A stretch of 12,442 nt of DNA from an uncultured Hyphomicrobiales bacterium (GTDB lineage: Bacteria > Pseudomonadota > Alphaproteobacteria > Rhizobiales > Beijerinckiaceae). The stretch covers positions 1-12,442 of the forward strand of contig CAIWVR010000042.1 of assembly GCA_903916165.1 (NCBI GenBank), read 5' to 3'. The position numbers and the translations under genes are program-made. Below the pieces are notes generated by a model. The model was not told where the DNA came from. It did not search any database and was given only the letters and a program-made list of their open reading frames with translations. This document shows, in pieces, positions 1 through 7,900 of this stretch (its first letter is position 1; every line of letters begins with the position of its first letter).

Positions 1-379
1 CACAAGGGGATTTTGGCTCACGCCTTTCCCCTGCGCGCCCCCTAAACAGCGGGGAGAATGTCGCGGGCACGAGCCTGTCGTCGAGCGGCGAGGGGATCAG
101 CCCGCGCAGCGGTGCCGAGCGCGCGAGTCGAGCGCGCCCATGCCGCCGATCGCAGGCCCCCCGGACGGCGCGCCGACCATTCGCCTGACCAAGCCTGTGG
201 TGCAATTGCACATGGGCCGGGGGGTGGAGGGACTGGCGCCAGGGCCCATCAAGGCGTCAAAGCCGGGGAGGAATATTATAAACAATATTTTAGCATCGGA
301 ATGGTGGATGTCTGACAACGTTGCACAGCGGGGACCAGGCGCGCTAAGCTGGGGGTAAATCGACATGGGGGAGACAGTC
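1..379. other. Leader region without a convincing gene
   Basis: The first 379 bases hold no reading frame that I can defend. Short open frames exist on both strands (for example 58-315 and 140-358 on +, 97-381 on -), but they overlap one another, lack a well-placed ribosome binding site and resemble no family I know. The stretch ends in the ribosome binding site of the methyltransferase gene, so part of it is probably that gene's promoter region. An AT-rich island near 271-295 stands out against the GC-rich surroundings. The 3' end of a gene lying further left cannot be excluded. Confidence 0.5.
272..289. repeat. AT-rich inverted repeat (AATATT-6-AATATT)
   Basis: The hexamer AATATT occurs at 272-277 and again at 284-289, separated by ATAAAC. 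Each hexamer is itself palindromic, so the element is both a direct and an inverted repeat. It sits about 90 bases before the methyltransferase start, in an 18-base run with a single G/C. It could be a regulator site or part of a promoter; this is inference from composition and position only. Confidence 0.35.
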
Positions 380-991
380 ATGAGCGAGCAGGACCGCTGG
401 CAGAGCCGCTATGCAGCGACGGAATATGTCTTCGGTGAGGAGCCGAATGCCTTTCTGGCCGCCCAGAAGGATCTCCTGCCGCGTGCAGGCAGGGCGCTCG
501 CGGTCGCAGATGGCGAGGCGCGCAACGGCGTCTGGCTGGCGCAACAGGGCCTCGACGTTCACTCGATTGATTTCTCGTCGAATGGTCAGGCCAAAGGCCG
601 TGCCCTGGCAAAAAAACGCGGCGTCGACATAAGTTTCGAACTTTGCGACATCAACGCCTTTCCGTTTCCCGAGGCGACCTATGACGTCGTCGTGGAGATC
701 TTCACGCAATTCTCGACACCCGACGAGCGGGCCCGGAAATGGGCTGGCATGCTGCGCACGCTGAAGTCCGGCGGCCTGCTTCTGATCGAGGGCTACACTC
801 CCAAGCAACTCGACTACAAGACAGGCGGCCCCAAGGAACTCGACCGTCTCTACACACGCGACTTGCTCGAAGCAGCTTTCGCGCAGGGCCTGTCGCGCTG
901 CGACATCAGGGCATATGACGCGCATTTCGATGAGGGCGGCGGCCATGCCGGTATGGGCGCGGTGATCGATCTCGTCGGCTACAAGAAATAG
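380..991 (+). CDS. Class I SAM-dependent methyltransferase, TehB-like
   Basis: Encodes a 203-residue soluble protein with the fold signature of a class I S-adenosylmethionine-dependent methyltransferase, closest in layout to TehB-like enzymes. An N-terminal WQSRYAATEYVFGEEPNAFL segment (residues 7-26) is typical of the family. Motif I is ALAVADGEARNGVWLA (39-54), the acidic residue after strand 2 is D64 in HSIDFS, and a later LKSGGLLLIEGY segment matches the strand 4/5 region. The ATG at 380 is preferred over the in-frame ATG at 365 because a GGGGGAGA ribosome binding site (367-374) lies six bases before it. The usual glycine-rich motif I (GxGxGRN) is altered here to DGEARN. The substrate is unknown; a role in tellurite or other small-molecule methylation is family-based only. 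It is probably the first gene of a unit with the transporter 53 bases downstream. Confidence 0.85.
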   Translation: MSEQDRWQSRYAATEYVFGEEPNAFLAAQKDLLPRAGRALAVADGEARNGVWLAQQGLDVHSIDFSSNGQAKGRALAKKRGVDISFELCDINAFPFPEATYDVVVEIFTQFSTPDERARKWAGMLRTLKSGGLLLIEGYTPKQLDYKTGGPKELDRLYTRDLLEAAFAQGLSRCDIRAYDAHFDEGGGHAGMGAVIDLVGYKK

Positions 992-1044
992 CCATCTTCA
1001 CCACCAAGGTCCGCCCAACAAGAACAAGAAAGTTGCGACCCGCC

Positions 1045-2277
1045 ATGAAGATCCCCGCGCTGATCAAGCGCAATGTCGCACTCTTTTCCCTGTCCCAGTC
1101 CTTCACCGGTGCAGGCATGCAATTCAGCTATGGTTTCGGCCCGCTGATGGTCGTCGCGCTCACCGATTCGCCGGCTCTGGCAGGCCTGTCGGTGGGTCTC
1201 GTGGGCGTGAGCCGCTTCCTCGTTGCCTATCCGATGGGCAAGATCACCGACGCCTACGGGCGCAAGCCCGGGATCTATCTGGGCCTGAGCCTGGCGCTGG
1301 CAGGCAGCCTGACGCTCGGCGTTTCCATGCTCATGCATTCCATCGCGGTCTTTGTCGCCGGGCTGCTGATGTTCGGCATGGGCATGAACGGGGCGCAGCA
1401 GATGCGCGTCGGCGTGACGGACATGTTTCCGGCGTCCATGCGTGCACAGGCGCTGGGATATCTCGCGCTGGGATCGCTGTTCAGCCTCCTGCTCAGCCCG
1501 CTGATGGTGAAATGCGCCGATATGCTCTCGGTGTCGACGGGTGTTGATCCGCTTGGCCTGCCGTGGTTCTTCCTGCCGCTTCTTATCATCGGCGGCATAG
1601 CCATTGTGCATCAGGTGAAGCCGGATCCAAAAACCATCGGCATGAATCTCGCCGATTACTGGCCCGGGATCCCCAAGCCGCCTGCGACGGCACCCAAAAC
1701 GCCCATACCCTTCAGCGCGCGCCGGCTGCTTGCCGATCCGTCGATCCGTCTCGCCATCGTGTCGAATTGCGCGGCGACCGGCAATATGTCGATCGTCATG
1801 GTGTTGACCTCGCTCGTCTTGCACGAGCATGGCCATTCTCTGATCGCCATCTCGATCTCGCATACGTTCCATTCAGCCGGCATGTTTGCCTTCACCATTC
1901 CGCTGGGCAAGCTCGCCGATAAATTCGGCCGTTCCCGGATCATGTTCCCCGGCGTCTTCGTGTCCCTGATCGGTGCCGGGCTTGTCGCCTTCACGCCCAA
2001 TATGATCACGGTGACCCTCGGGACATTCCTGGTCGGCCTAGGCTGGGCGGGGGCGAATGTTGCTGCAACCGCTTTCATCGCCGACCGTGTGACAACGCAA
2101 GAGCGCGGCCGCGCCATTGGTGTGAACGACAGTTTTGCGGGTGCCACCACGATCTTCGCAGCCTTCGTCACCGGGCCGATGATCGGCATCGCGGGGCTGC
2201 CTGCGACCGGTGTCACCGCCGTGCTGCTTGCGATGCTGCCCTTCGCCCTGCGCGCTTTCAGCGGGCCGATGAAATAA
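1045..2277 (+). CDS. Major facilitator superfamily (MFS) transporter
   Basis: A 410-residue polytopic inner-membrane protein with two halves of about six hydrophobic helices each. The MFS motif A in the loop between helices 2 and 3 is GKITDAYGRK (residues 65-74), and its repeat in the second half is GKLADKFGRS (288-297). A hydrophilic, proline-rich central loop near residues 190-225 separates the halves. This is diagnostic of proton-coupled MFS carriers, but the substrate cannot be read from the sequence. ATG at 1045 is chosen; an in-frame TTG at 1033 would add four residues, and the only purine-rich stretch (AAGAAAG, 1026-1032) abuts that TTG, so the start is slightly uncertain. It lies 53 bases after the methyltransferase and 31 bases before the carboxymuconolactone decarboxylase-family gene, suggesting co-transcription. 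Confidence 0.9.
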   Translation: MKIPALIKRNVALFSLSQSFTGAGMQFSYGFGPLMVVALTDSPALAGLSVGLVGVSRFLVAYPMGKITDAYGRKPGIYLGLSLALAGSLTLGVSMLMHSIAVFVAGLLMFGMGMNGAQQMRVGVTDMFPASMRAQALGYLALGSLFSLLLSPLMVKCADMLSVSTGVDPLGLPWFFLPLLIIGGIAIVHQVKPDPKTIGMNLADYWPGIPKPPATAPKTPIPFSARRLLADPSIRLAIVSNCAATGNMSIVMVLTSLVLHEHGHSLIAISISHTFHSAGMFAFTIPLGKLADKFGRSRIMFPGVFVSLIGAGLVAFTPNMITVTLGTFLVGLGWAGANVAATAFIADRVTTQERGRAIGVNDSFAGATTIFAAFVTGPMIGIAGLPATGVTAVLLAMLPFALRAFSGPMK

Positions 2278-2308
2278 GCTCATCACACATCAAAAACGGG
2301 AGGAAAAT

Positions 2309-2908
2309 ATGGGAAAACAGGATTGGCCAGCTGACATCGATCCGCAATCCGGGTTCCGGTTGCCGCTCTTGAAGCGTGAGGAACTGGACGAGGCCGGCCA
2401 GCGCCGCTACGACCACGCCGCCAGCGGCCGCAACATTGCCGGCCTTCAGGGGCCGACCGGTATTATGCTCTACAGCCCGAAGACCAGTGATGCACAAAGC
2501 TCCGTCAGCCGCTATCTGCGCAACGCATCGGGCATTTCGCCCCGCCTGCGCGAGATTGCACTGCTGATCACCTCGCGCTGCATGGACCAGCAATTCGAAT
2601 GGACGGCGCATGAACCCGAGGCCGTGACGGCCGGCGTCCCGCGCGACACCATTGACGCGATCAAGTTTGACGGCCCCACCGGGGCCCTGGATGCGACAGA
2701 CGCAATCGTCATCGATCTTGGCCGCGCCGTTTGGCGTGACCACAAGGTCGCGCCGGACCTGTTCGCTCGCGCCCATGGCGCCTTCGGCCCGCACATGCTG
2801 GTCGATCTTGTTTTGCTGATGGGGACGCACGCCTCCACGGCCGCCTTGCTCACGACATTCAACATGCAATTGCACGATGGCACGCAGGCGCTTTTGCCGG
2901 TGGGTTGA
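2309..2908 (+). CDS. Carboxymuconolactone decarboxylase (CMD) family protein
   Basis: A 199-residue protein with one CMD/AhpD-like domain, roughly residues 45-180. The core helix reads REIALLITSRCMDQQFEWTAHEPEA (81-105); E82, C91, E97 and H101 sit in the positions typical of the family. There is a single cysteine in this motif, not the CxxC pair of AhpD, so it is unlikely to be a classical AhpD peroxidase. Relatives include gamma-carboxymuconolactone decarboxylase of the protocatechuate pathway and many proteins of unknown activity, and the actual reaction is not predictable. The start at 2309 is firm: a GGGAGGA ribosome binding site (2298-2304) lies four bases upstream. It is the third and probably last gene of the unit that begins with the methyltransferase. 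A GC-rich hairpin follows at 2932-2959. Confidence 0.85.
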   Translation: MGKQDWPADIDPQSGFRLPLLKREELDEAGQRRYDHAASGRNIAGLQGPTGIMLYSPKTSDAQSSVSRYLRNASGISPRLREIALLITSRCMDQQFEWTAHEPEAVTAGVPRDTIDAIKFDGPTGALDATDAIVIDLGRAVWRDHKVAPDLFARAHGAFGPHMLVDLVLLMGTHASTAALLTTFNMQLHDGTQALLPVG

Positions 2909-2931
2909 CGTTCAGCGCAGAAATTATCCGT

Positions 2932-2959
2932 GCGCGGGGCCGCCAGCCTGGTCCCGCGC
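2932..2959. terminator. Possible bidirectional terminator hairpin
   Basis: GCGCGGGGCC (2932-2941) can pair with GGTCCCGCGC (2950-2959), giving a 10-bp stem with one G-U pair and an 8-base loop. It lies between the convergent ends of the CMD-family gene (stop at 2908) and the TauE-like gene (stop at 2974), where a shared terminator is expected. No clear T-run follows on either strand, so factor-independent termination is uncertain. Confidence 0.4.
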
Positions 2960-2973
2960 GCCAAAAGCCAAGC

Positions 2974-3735
2974 TTACCACCAGCCAGCCTGCCCCGCCGC
3001 CCGGATCAGCAGTTCGACCGCAAGCGTGGTGAGGAACAGCTTCAGCACCCTGCGGTAGCGTTTCTCACTGGTCCGGTCGAGTGCAGCTTCGCCGAGCCAG
3101 GTGCCGAGCCCGCCTGTCACGATCATGGCCACCATCAGCGGGACATAGGCGACGATGGCAAAGCCGAGAACGCCAAATGCCATGAGCTTGGCCGTATGAA
3201 CAAAAATCATCAGCGCGCCCTGTGTCGCAACATGATTGCGCCGGTCAGGCGCAGCACTCGCGATAAAGGGCGACAGAAATGTCCCGGTCGCACTCACGAA
3301 GACCCCAAGGAATGTCGCGAAAAAGCCGAGGACCGCGAAACGCCCCTTCTCGGCCCCGAGGCGACCGAGATTGGGCATCCAGGTCACGAGCAGAATGAAG
3401 CCACCGATGATGGCCTGCAGGCTCGAGGTCGGCAGGACGACGAAGGTCTTGGCACCGGCGGCCGCCCCAAGCAAGGCTCCAAGGATGAAAGGCGGCACAA
3501 TGCCCTTCATGACATAACGCCACATGATGACGGTGCGCGACACGCCTGACCCCAGTTGCACCACGGTATGAACGGGGATGAGGACGGTCGGCGGCATGAC
3601 GAGGGCCATCAAGGCCAGCAGGATGACCCCGCCGGCCGTGCCCGTGAAAACGCCGATGAAGGCGGTGGCAAAGGAGGCGAACGTCAGTCCGACAAACAGC
3701 CATGGCCCGACGTCGGGCGTCCCCAGAAAATCCAC
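2974..3735 (-). CDS. TauE/SafE family sulfite exporter-like permease
   Basis: A 253-residue integral membrane protein, mostly hydrophobic helices (about seven or eight), of the TauE/SafE family (formerly DUF81). The first half carries the glycine-rich helix FIGVFTGTAGGVILLALM (residues 26-43) followed by PPTVLIPVHTVVQLGSGVSR, typical of the family. The second half has the related GVFVSATGTFLSPF segment. Members export sulfite, sulfoacetate or other anions, or move organosulfur compounds; the substrate here is not known. The start is a GTG at 3735, supported by a GGGAGGA ribosome binding site six bases upstream (3748-3742). A nearby ATG at 3739 is in another frame and only two bases from that site. 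The gene is divergent from the DUF2778 gene and convergent with the CMD-family gene. A role in organic sulfur metabolism would be guesswork. Confidence 0.87.
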   Translation of the reverse strand: MDFLGTPDVGPWLFVGLTFASFATAFIGVFTGTAGGVILLALMALVMPPTVLIPVHTVVQLGSGVSRTVIMWRYVMKGIVPPFILGALLGAAAGAKTFVVLPTSSLQAIIGGFILLVTWMPNLGRLGAEKGRFAVLGFFATFLGVFVSATGTFLSPFIASAAPDRRNHVATQGALMIFVHTAKLMAFGVLGFAIVAYVPLMVAMIVTGGLGTWLGEAALDRTSEKRYRRVLKLFLTTLAVELLIRAAGQAGWW

Positions 3736-3741
3736 GCATCG

Positions 3742-3748
3742 TCCTCCC
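3742..3748 (-). promoter_or_regulatory. Ribosome binding site deciding the GTG start
   Basis: Read on the minus strand this is GGGAGGA, a near-perfect anti-16S match. It is six bases from the GTG at 3735 and two bases from an out-of-frame ATG at 3739, so it supports the GTG as the start of the TauE-like permease. Confidence 0.65.
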
Positions 3749-3781
3749 GTATTTTTGCCTAAGGGAGACTGCGGGCGGACA

Positions 3782-3810
3782 CTTGTCCAGCTTTCATCTC
3801 ACTGGACAAG
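3782..3810. repeat. Perfect 9-bp inverted repeat in a divergent promoter region
   Basis: CTTGTCCAG (3782-3790) and CTGGACAAG (3802-3810) are exact reverse complements separated by 11 bases. The half-site centres are 20 bases apart, about two helical turns, which suits a dimeric regulator binding one face of the DNA. It lies about 50 bases upstream of the TauE-like start in the divergent gap. Operator function is inferred. Confidence 0.45.
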
Positions 3811-3868
3811 GAGGGGCCGCGGTCCGGGGTTTGGGCTGCAAAGGCGATGCGTACGCTTTTGTCCCGGA

Positions 3869-3890
3869 TTGTGGCGTCAAACCGCCACAA
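3869..3890. repeat. Perfect 8-bp inverted repeat (TTGTGGCG-6-CGCCACAA)
   Basis: TTGTGGCG (3869-3876) and CGCCACAA (3883-3890) form an exact inverted repeat with a six-base spacer. No T-run follows, and the element lies within the divergent intergenic region, so an operator or a leader hairpin of the DUF2778 gene is more likely than a terminator. Confidence 0.45.
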
Positions 3891-3896
3891 AGTTTT

Positions 3897-3912
3897 CCGA
3901 TTGTTCAATCGG
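3897..3912. repeat. 16-bp near-continuous palindrome upstream of the DUF2778 gene
   Basis: CCGATTG (3897-3903) and CAATCGG (3906-3912) are exact reverse complements around a two-base centre, TT. It follows the 8-bp inverted repeat after six bases and lies about 70 bases before the DUF2778 start. The compact form suggests a regulator half-site pair. No regulator gene is present next to it. Confidence 0.45.
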
Positions 3913-3980
3913 GGGGTGTATCCTCGTTCGACGCTGGGCTTTCGTGCCTCGCGTTCCCGCAGCAAAGGTTGACCTCGCGC

Positions 3981-4901
3981 ATGCAGGCTGACATTTCACA
4001 TGCCCTGACGCTGAAGGGCCGCCAGTTCTTTGCTGGCCCCCTTGCGCTCATGCTCGGTGCCGCGCTCGCAGGCTTTGCCGTTTTTCTTGTCCTTCAACTG
4101 GCGCAAGGACACGCAATGCCGGAGACCTCCCCGCAAGGGAGCGCGGAGCGTGCCGCTCACCCTTGGGGCTTGCTGGTCCATATCTCGCCAGAAGCCGCGC
4201 CATCGCCGGCCAGAACGCCGCTGGCGCAGTTTCATTGGCTCCCCGCCCCTGGTCCTGTGATCGAAGCAGTGCCCGAATCGCAACTCGCCCTTCACGAGAC
4301 AGCACCCACCAGCGACCCACCCCTGCCACCGCGCAGACCGTCAGCAGATCGCGCCGCCAATGCGCGCCGCGCAATGCCCGCCATCGGGACGGCGCCGGAC
4401 ACGCGTGGGCTCTTCGCGCGCCTGTTCAGCGTCCAGCCCGGCGACAGCCCCGCGCTTGCCTATGCAAATCCACAGGATGGCGTGGTGAGCGGCACCACGC
4501 GGATGCTGATGGGCTATGCGGATGGCCGCACCGCCGTCTACGATATTTCCGCGAGGGCCGTGATCATGCCCAATGGCGAGAAGCTCGAAGCCCATTCAGG
4601 GCTTGGCGACCTGCTCGACGATCCCAACCGTGTGCATATCAAGAATCGCGGATCGACGCCGCCCAACGTCTATGAGCTCAGCCTGCGCGAGCGCCTGTTC
4701 CATGGCGTGCGCGCGTTGCGCCTGAACCCTGTGCATGGTGGCGACATGTATGGACGCGACGGGATGCTCGCCCACACCTACATGCTGGGACCGAAAGGCG
4801 ATTCCAACGGCTGCGTATCGTTCAAGGACTATGAAAGGTTTCTGCGCGCCTATCTGAATGGCGAGGTGAAGCGCCTGATCGTCGTCCAGCGCCAGGCCTG
4901 A
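3981..4901 (+). CDS. DUF2778 (Tlde1-like) L,D-transpeptidase-fold protein, membrane-anchored
   Basis: A 306-residue protein. One hydrophobic segment at about residues 16-42 should anchor it in the inner membrane with the bulk outside the cytoplasm. A proline/alanine-rich, low-complexity linker spans about 43-150. The C-terminal domain (about 165-303) matches DUF2778, with YDISARAVIMPNGEKLEAHSGLG, RGSTPPNVYELSLRERLFHGV and LAHTYMLGPKGDSNGCVSF. H265 and C278 (in SNGC) fit the His/Cys active site of L,D-transpeptidase-type enzymes. The family includes Tlde1, a type VI secretion effector that attacks peptidoglycan peptides, but most rhizobial copies are chromosomal singletons of unknown role. No secretion or immunity genes are seen nearby. 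ATG 3981 is the only good start, although the frame stays open to 3702 inside the opposite gene; its ribosome binding site is weak (AAAGG, 12 bases away). Confidence 0.85.
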   Translation: MQADISHALTLKGRQFFAGPLALMLGAALAGFAVFLVLQLAQGHAMPETSPQGSAERAAHPWGLLVHISPEAAPSPARTPLAQFHWLPAPGPVIEAVPESQLALHETAPTSDPPLPPRRPSADRAANARRAMPAIGTAPDTRGLFARLFSVQPGDSPALAYANPQDGVVSGTTRMLMGYADGRTAVYDISARAVIMPNGEKLEAHSGLGDLLDDPNRVHIKNRGSTPPNVYELSLRERLFHGVRALRLNPVHGGDMYGRDGMLAHTYMLGPKGDSNGCVSFKDYERFLRAYLNGEVKRLIVVQRQA

Positions 4902-4916
4902 CGTCTGGGCGCTGGA
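4885..4916. terminator. Hairpin between convergent genes, overlapping a stop codon
   Basis: TCCAGCGCC (4885-4893) pairs exactly with GGCGCTGGA (4908-4916) around a 14-base loop. The left arm is in the last codons of the DUF2778 gene and the loop holds most of its stop. The YhaN-like gene ends 24 bases further on from the other side. There is no T-run on either strand, so termination is only suggested by position. Confidence 0.35.
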
Positions 4917-4939
4917 GACGGGGGATGCCGGGCGGTGCC

Positions 4940-7900
4940 TCACAGGGCGACGACATCCACCCCCGCACCCAATTCGGTGCGCGCGAGATCGGCGACGTGC
5001 CCATGATGGGTGAACAGGATGCACTGCACGTGATCGCCCGTGGCTGCGAGCGCCCGCAAGCCGTTCAGCGTGCGCTGGTCATCGAAACTCGTGAAGAGAT
5101 CATCCCCGATGAACGGGGCCGGCTCGGCGCGCGCGGCGAAATCCTCGACATAAGCGAGCCGGAGGGCGAGATAGAGCTGGTCACGCGTGCCCTCGCTCAG
5201 ACCCTCCATCCCGACACTTTCGCCACTCGCCCGGCGTCCCTGCAGGACCGCCGCATCACTCGCGTCAAAGGTCTGCGCAAGGCCGGAAAAGACGCCGCCG
5301 GTCAGCTGCGCAAACAGGTCGCTGGCGCGCTGCATCAACGGATCCTGCCGCGTGGCGCGGTGACGGTCGAGCGCATCGCCCAACATGTTCGACGCCAGCC
5401 GCAGCACAAGCCAGTCCCGTGCGGCCTCCTGCAATTCAGCTTCCGCATTCATGCGTTGCTGCCAGGCGGTCTCCGAGCCGAAGCCCGATTGCTGGTCGAT
5501 GACCTGCTGCTCGGCGCGCTTCAGCTCCGCATAGGCCTCCTGCGCATCCTGCGTCAGCCGCTCTTCATCCTGCGACAGAGCCAGATGATCCGCCTGCGCA
5601 CGATCGGGATCGAAGCCCGCGAGTTCGGCGCGAACCGCGTCCTCGGCTGCCCCGCCGGACTGCTCCGACATCTGGCGGCGCAGGTCGTCCATCGCGGCAC
5701 GAGTCTGCGCGCGACGCTTGAGGCGCTGCAGGACGTGCGGTGCCTCGGCTCCGGCCGGGAGCTGTACGGCGAGTCTGTCGAGCGTCACGCGCGCGGCCTC
5801 GGCGTCGCGCAGGCCGAGGCGCAGGGCGTCCGCGCAGGCGGCCTTGCGCTTGGCAACCTCGTCACGTCGCGCGGATTCACCGCGCACCCGGTCGAGACGC
5901 TCGCGCATCTGCGACACGGCAGTCGCAGGCGGCAGCGCCAGGAGATCGGGAGCCACTGCGGCCACAAGATCGCGCGCATCGCTTTCGAAGCCGACAATAT
6001 CACGGCGCATGCCTGCCACGCGGCGGGCCAGATCGTCGCGTTTCTCGATCAGCTGCGGCACCAGTTTCCAGGCGTCGATCGCCGCCAGCGCTTCGACAAA
6101 GCCTGCATCCGCTGACAAGCCGATTGCAGGAACCGCGGCGCGCCAGCGCTGCTCCCAGTCCGCCAGCGCCTGCGTGTGCGCCGCCAGGTCGCGCGTGAGC
6201 TTCGCGATGCGGGCCTCGATATCTTCCCGGCGGCGGGCCGTGCCGCGCGCGTCGTCCCACGCGACCGACATTTCGCGCAGCCGCATCGCGATGCGCGCGG
6301 CCTGCCGTGCCGCGTCTATTTCCATGGCGGGCAGGCCGGCCTCGGCCGCGATGAGAGCCAGCGGGCCTGCCAGTCGCGCGAGGTCTGCATCGGCCTGCGT
6401 GAGATCGAGCTGGAGGCCGTCGAGACGCGTCCGCCTGTCCAGCAAGACGCGCACCGCCATGCGCCAGGCCTGCATGTCTGAGGGTGCGAGTGGCGTGATC
6501 CCGGCGTGCGCCCAGAGGGCGGTCCATTCACGCTCCAGTGCATCACGCGCATCATACAGTTCGGCGCGCTTCGCCCGGGCGGCTTCGGCCTTGATCGCAT
6601 GCCTGTCGCGCGCCGTGGCTTGCGCCGCATAATCGGCGACGCGCGAGGCGTCGCGGGTTGCGGCATCGGCCAATGTATCGGCCTGCGTCGCTGCAATCTC
6701 GAAGCGGGCCACGCTGGCCGACAGGGCCGCACCGGAGATTGCGCCCGACGCACCAAAAAGCGCCCCGCGCAGGAGGCCCCACTCCGCGTCGCGCGCGCCG
6801 CGCGCGGCTGCAATTCGCTCCAGCGTCGGCACATCCCCGCCTGCCAGCAAGGTTTCGAGCCGAAGCCGTGCGTCCTGCAGGTCCCGCTCGGCTTCGCCCA
6901 GCCGTAGGGAAGCATCGCGCTCAGCCACGGATAGGGCCTCGAAGCGACGTGCGAAATCGGCGATTCTGTCAGGTGCGGGAAGATTGGCCCCAACCAACGC
7001 CTCCAGACTGGCGATGGCGGGCGAGAGCGCCCCGGCATCGAGGCGCAAGGCCTCGTCGTCACGCCGCAAGGTCGAAGCCGTCTGGTTCCGGGCGGAAACG
7101 AGCGCCTCCACATTGCCGAGCGCCGCGAGCTTGGCATGCAGGGGCGCGGGGTCGACGCGTTGCGCCTGTTGCGCATGCAGCATGTCCAGCTCGTCCCGCA
7201 TGTCGCATTCAGACCGCAGGCTGGAGGCGAAGGCCGTCTTTTCCTGCGTCAGCCGCTCGCCCTGCTGGGCGAGGTCGCGCACGCGGGCCAGGGCCGGCTG
7301 GGTCGGCTGTGCCGCCACGACCGCCTGCGCATCCGCCAGACCGAGCAGGCGGGCGTGGCGATCGAGCTCGGCCGCGGCACCATCCTGCGCCCTGACTATG
7401 CCCTGTAGATCGCTGTTGGTCTTCTGGAACTGGCTGACTTGCTGGACCAGGGCCTCGACCTCGGTGGCGCGTTCCAGCAGCGGGCTGTCGATGACAAAGC
7501 CCGCCAGAACATGCTCGCTCTCGGTGAGATCTGCCGCCTGGCGCTCGGTGACCCGCACCGATTCCGTCCAGGACCCCAACGCCGCGTCGAGGTCCGCAAT
7601 AAAACCTGACCCGACAGCGGGAAGGTCGGCATCGGCGTCGATGAGCACATCCTGCGCGTCCATGCGGCGCAACACGGGCACGAGGGCTTTAAGCCGCTCA
7701 ATCCGTGCGCGCCTGGCGCGCACCTCGCCCAATGCCGTGCGTAGATCCGCGACGCGCTTGCCGTTCTGCGCAATGGCCTCCTCGAGCTTCTTCCATGCCC
7801 CGGCGCGCAGCTCGCTCTCTGTGATGGCCCTCTTCGCCAGGTCGAAGCGATCACGCGCCTGATAGAAGCGCCGCGTCTGCGCCTTGTTGGGGGTGAAAAT

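Noticed and set aside
979..1872. 297-codon open frame on - opposite the MFS gene
   Set aside because: Rich in histidine, arginine and glutamine and antisense to a transporter with two motif A copies; a compositional shadow.
3702..3980. 93-residue N-terminal extension of the DUF2778 protein
   Set aside because: It would overlap the start of the TauE-like gene and the inverted repeats; ATG 3981 starts just before the membrane helix.
4925..6115. 396-codon open frame on + opposite the YhaN-type gene
   Set aside because: It lies wholly antisense to a gene with clear ATPase motifs; its arginine/histidine-rich translation has no family features, as expected from GC-rich third positions.
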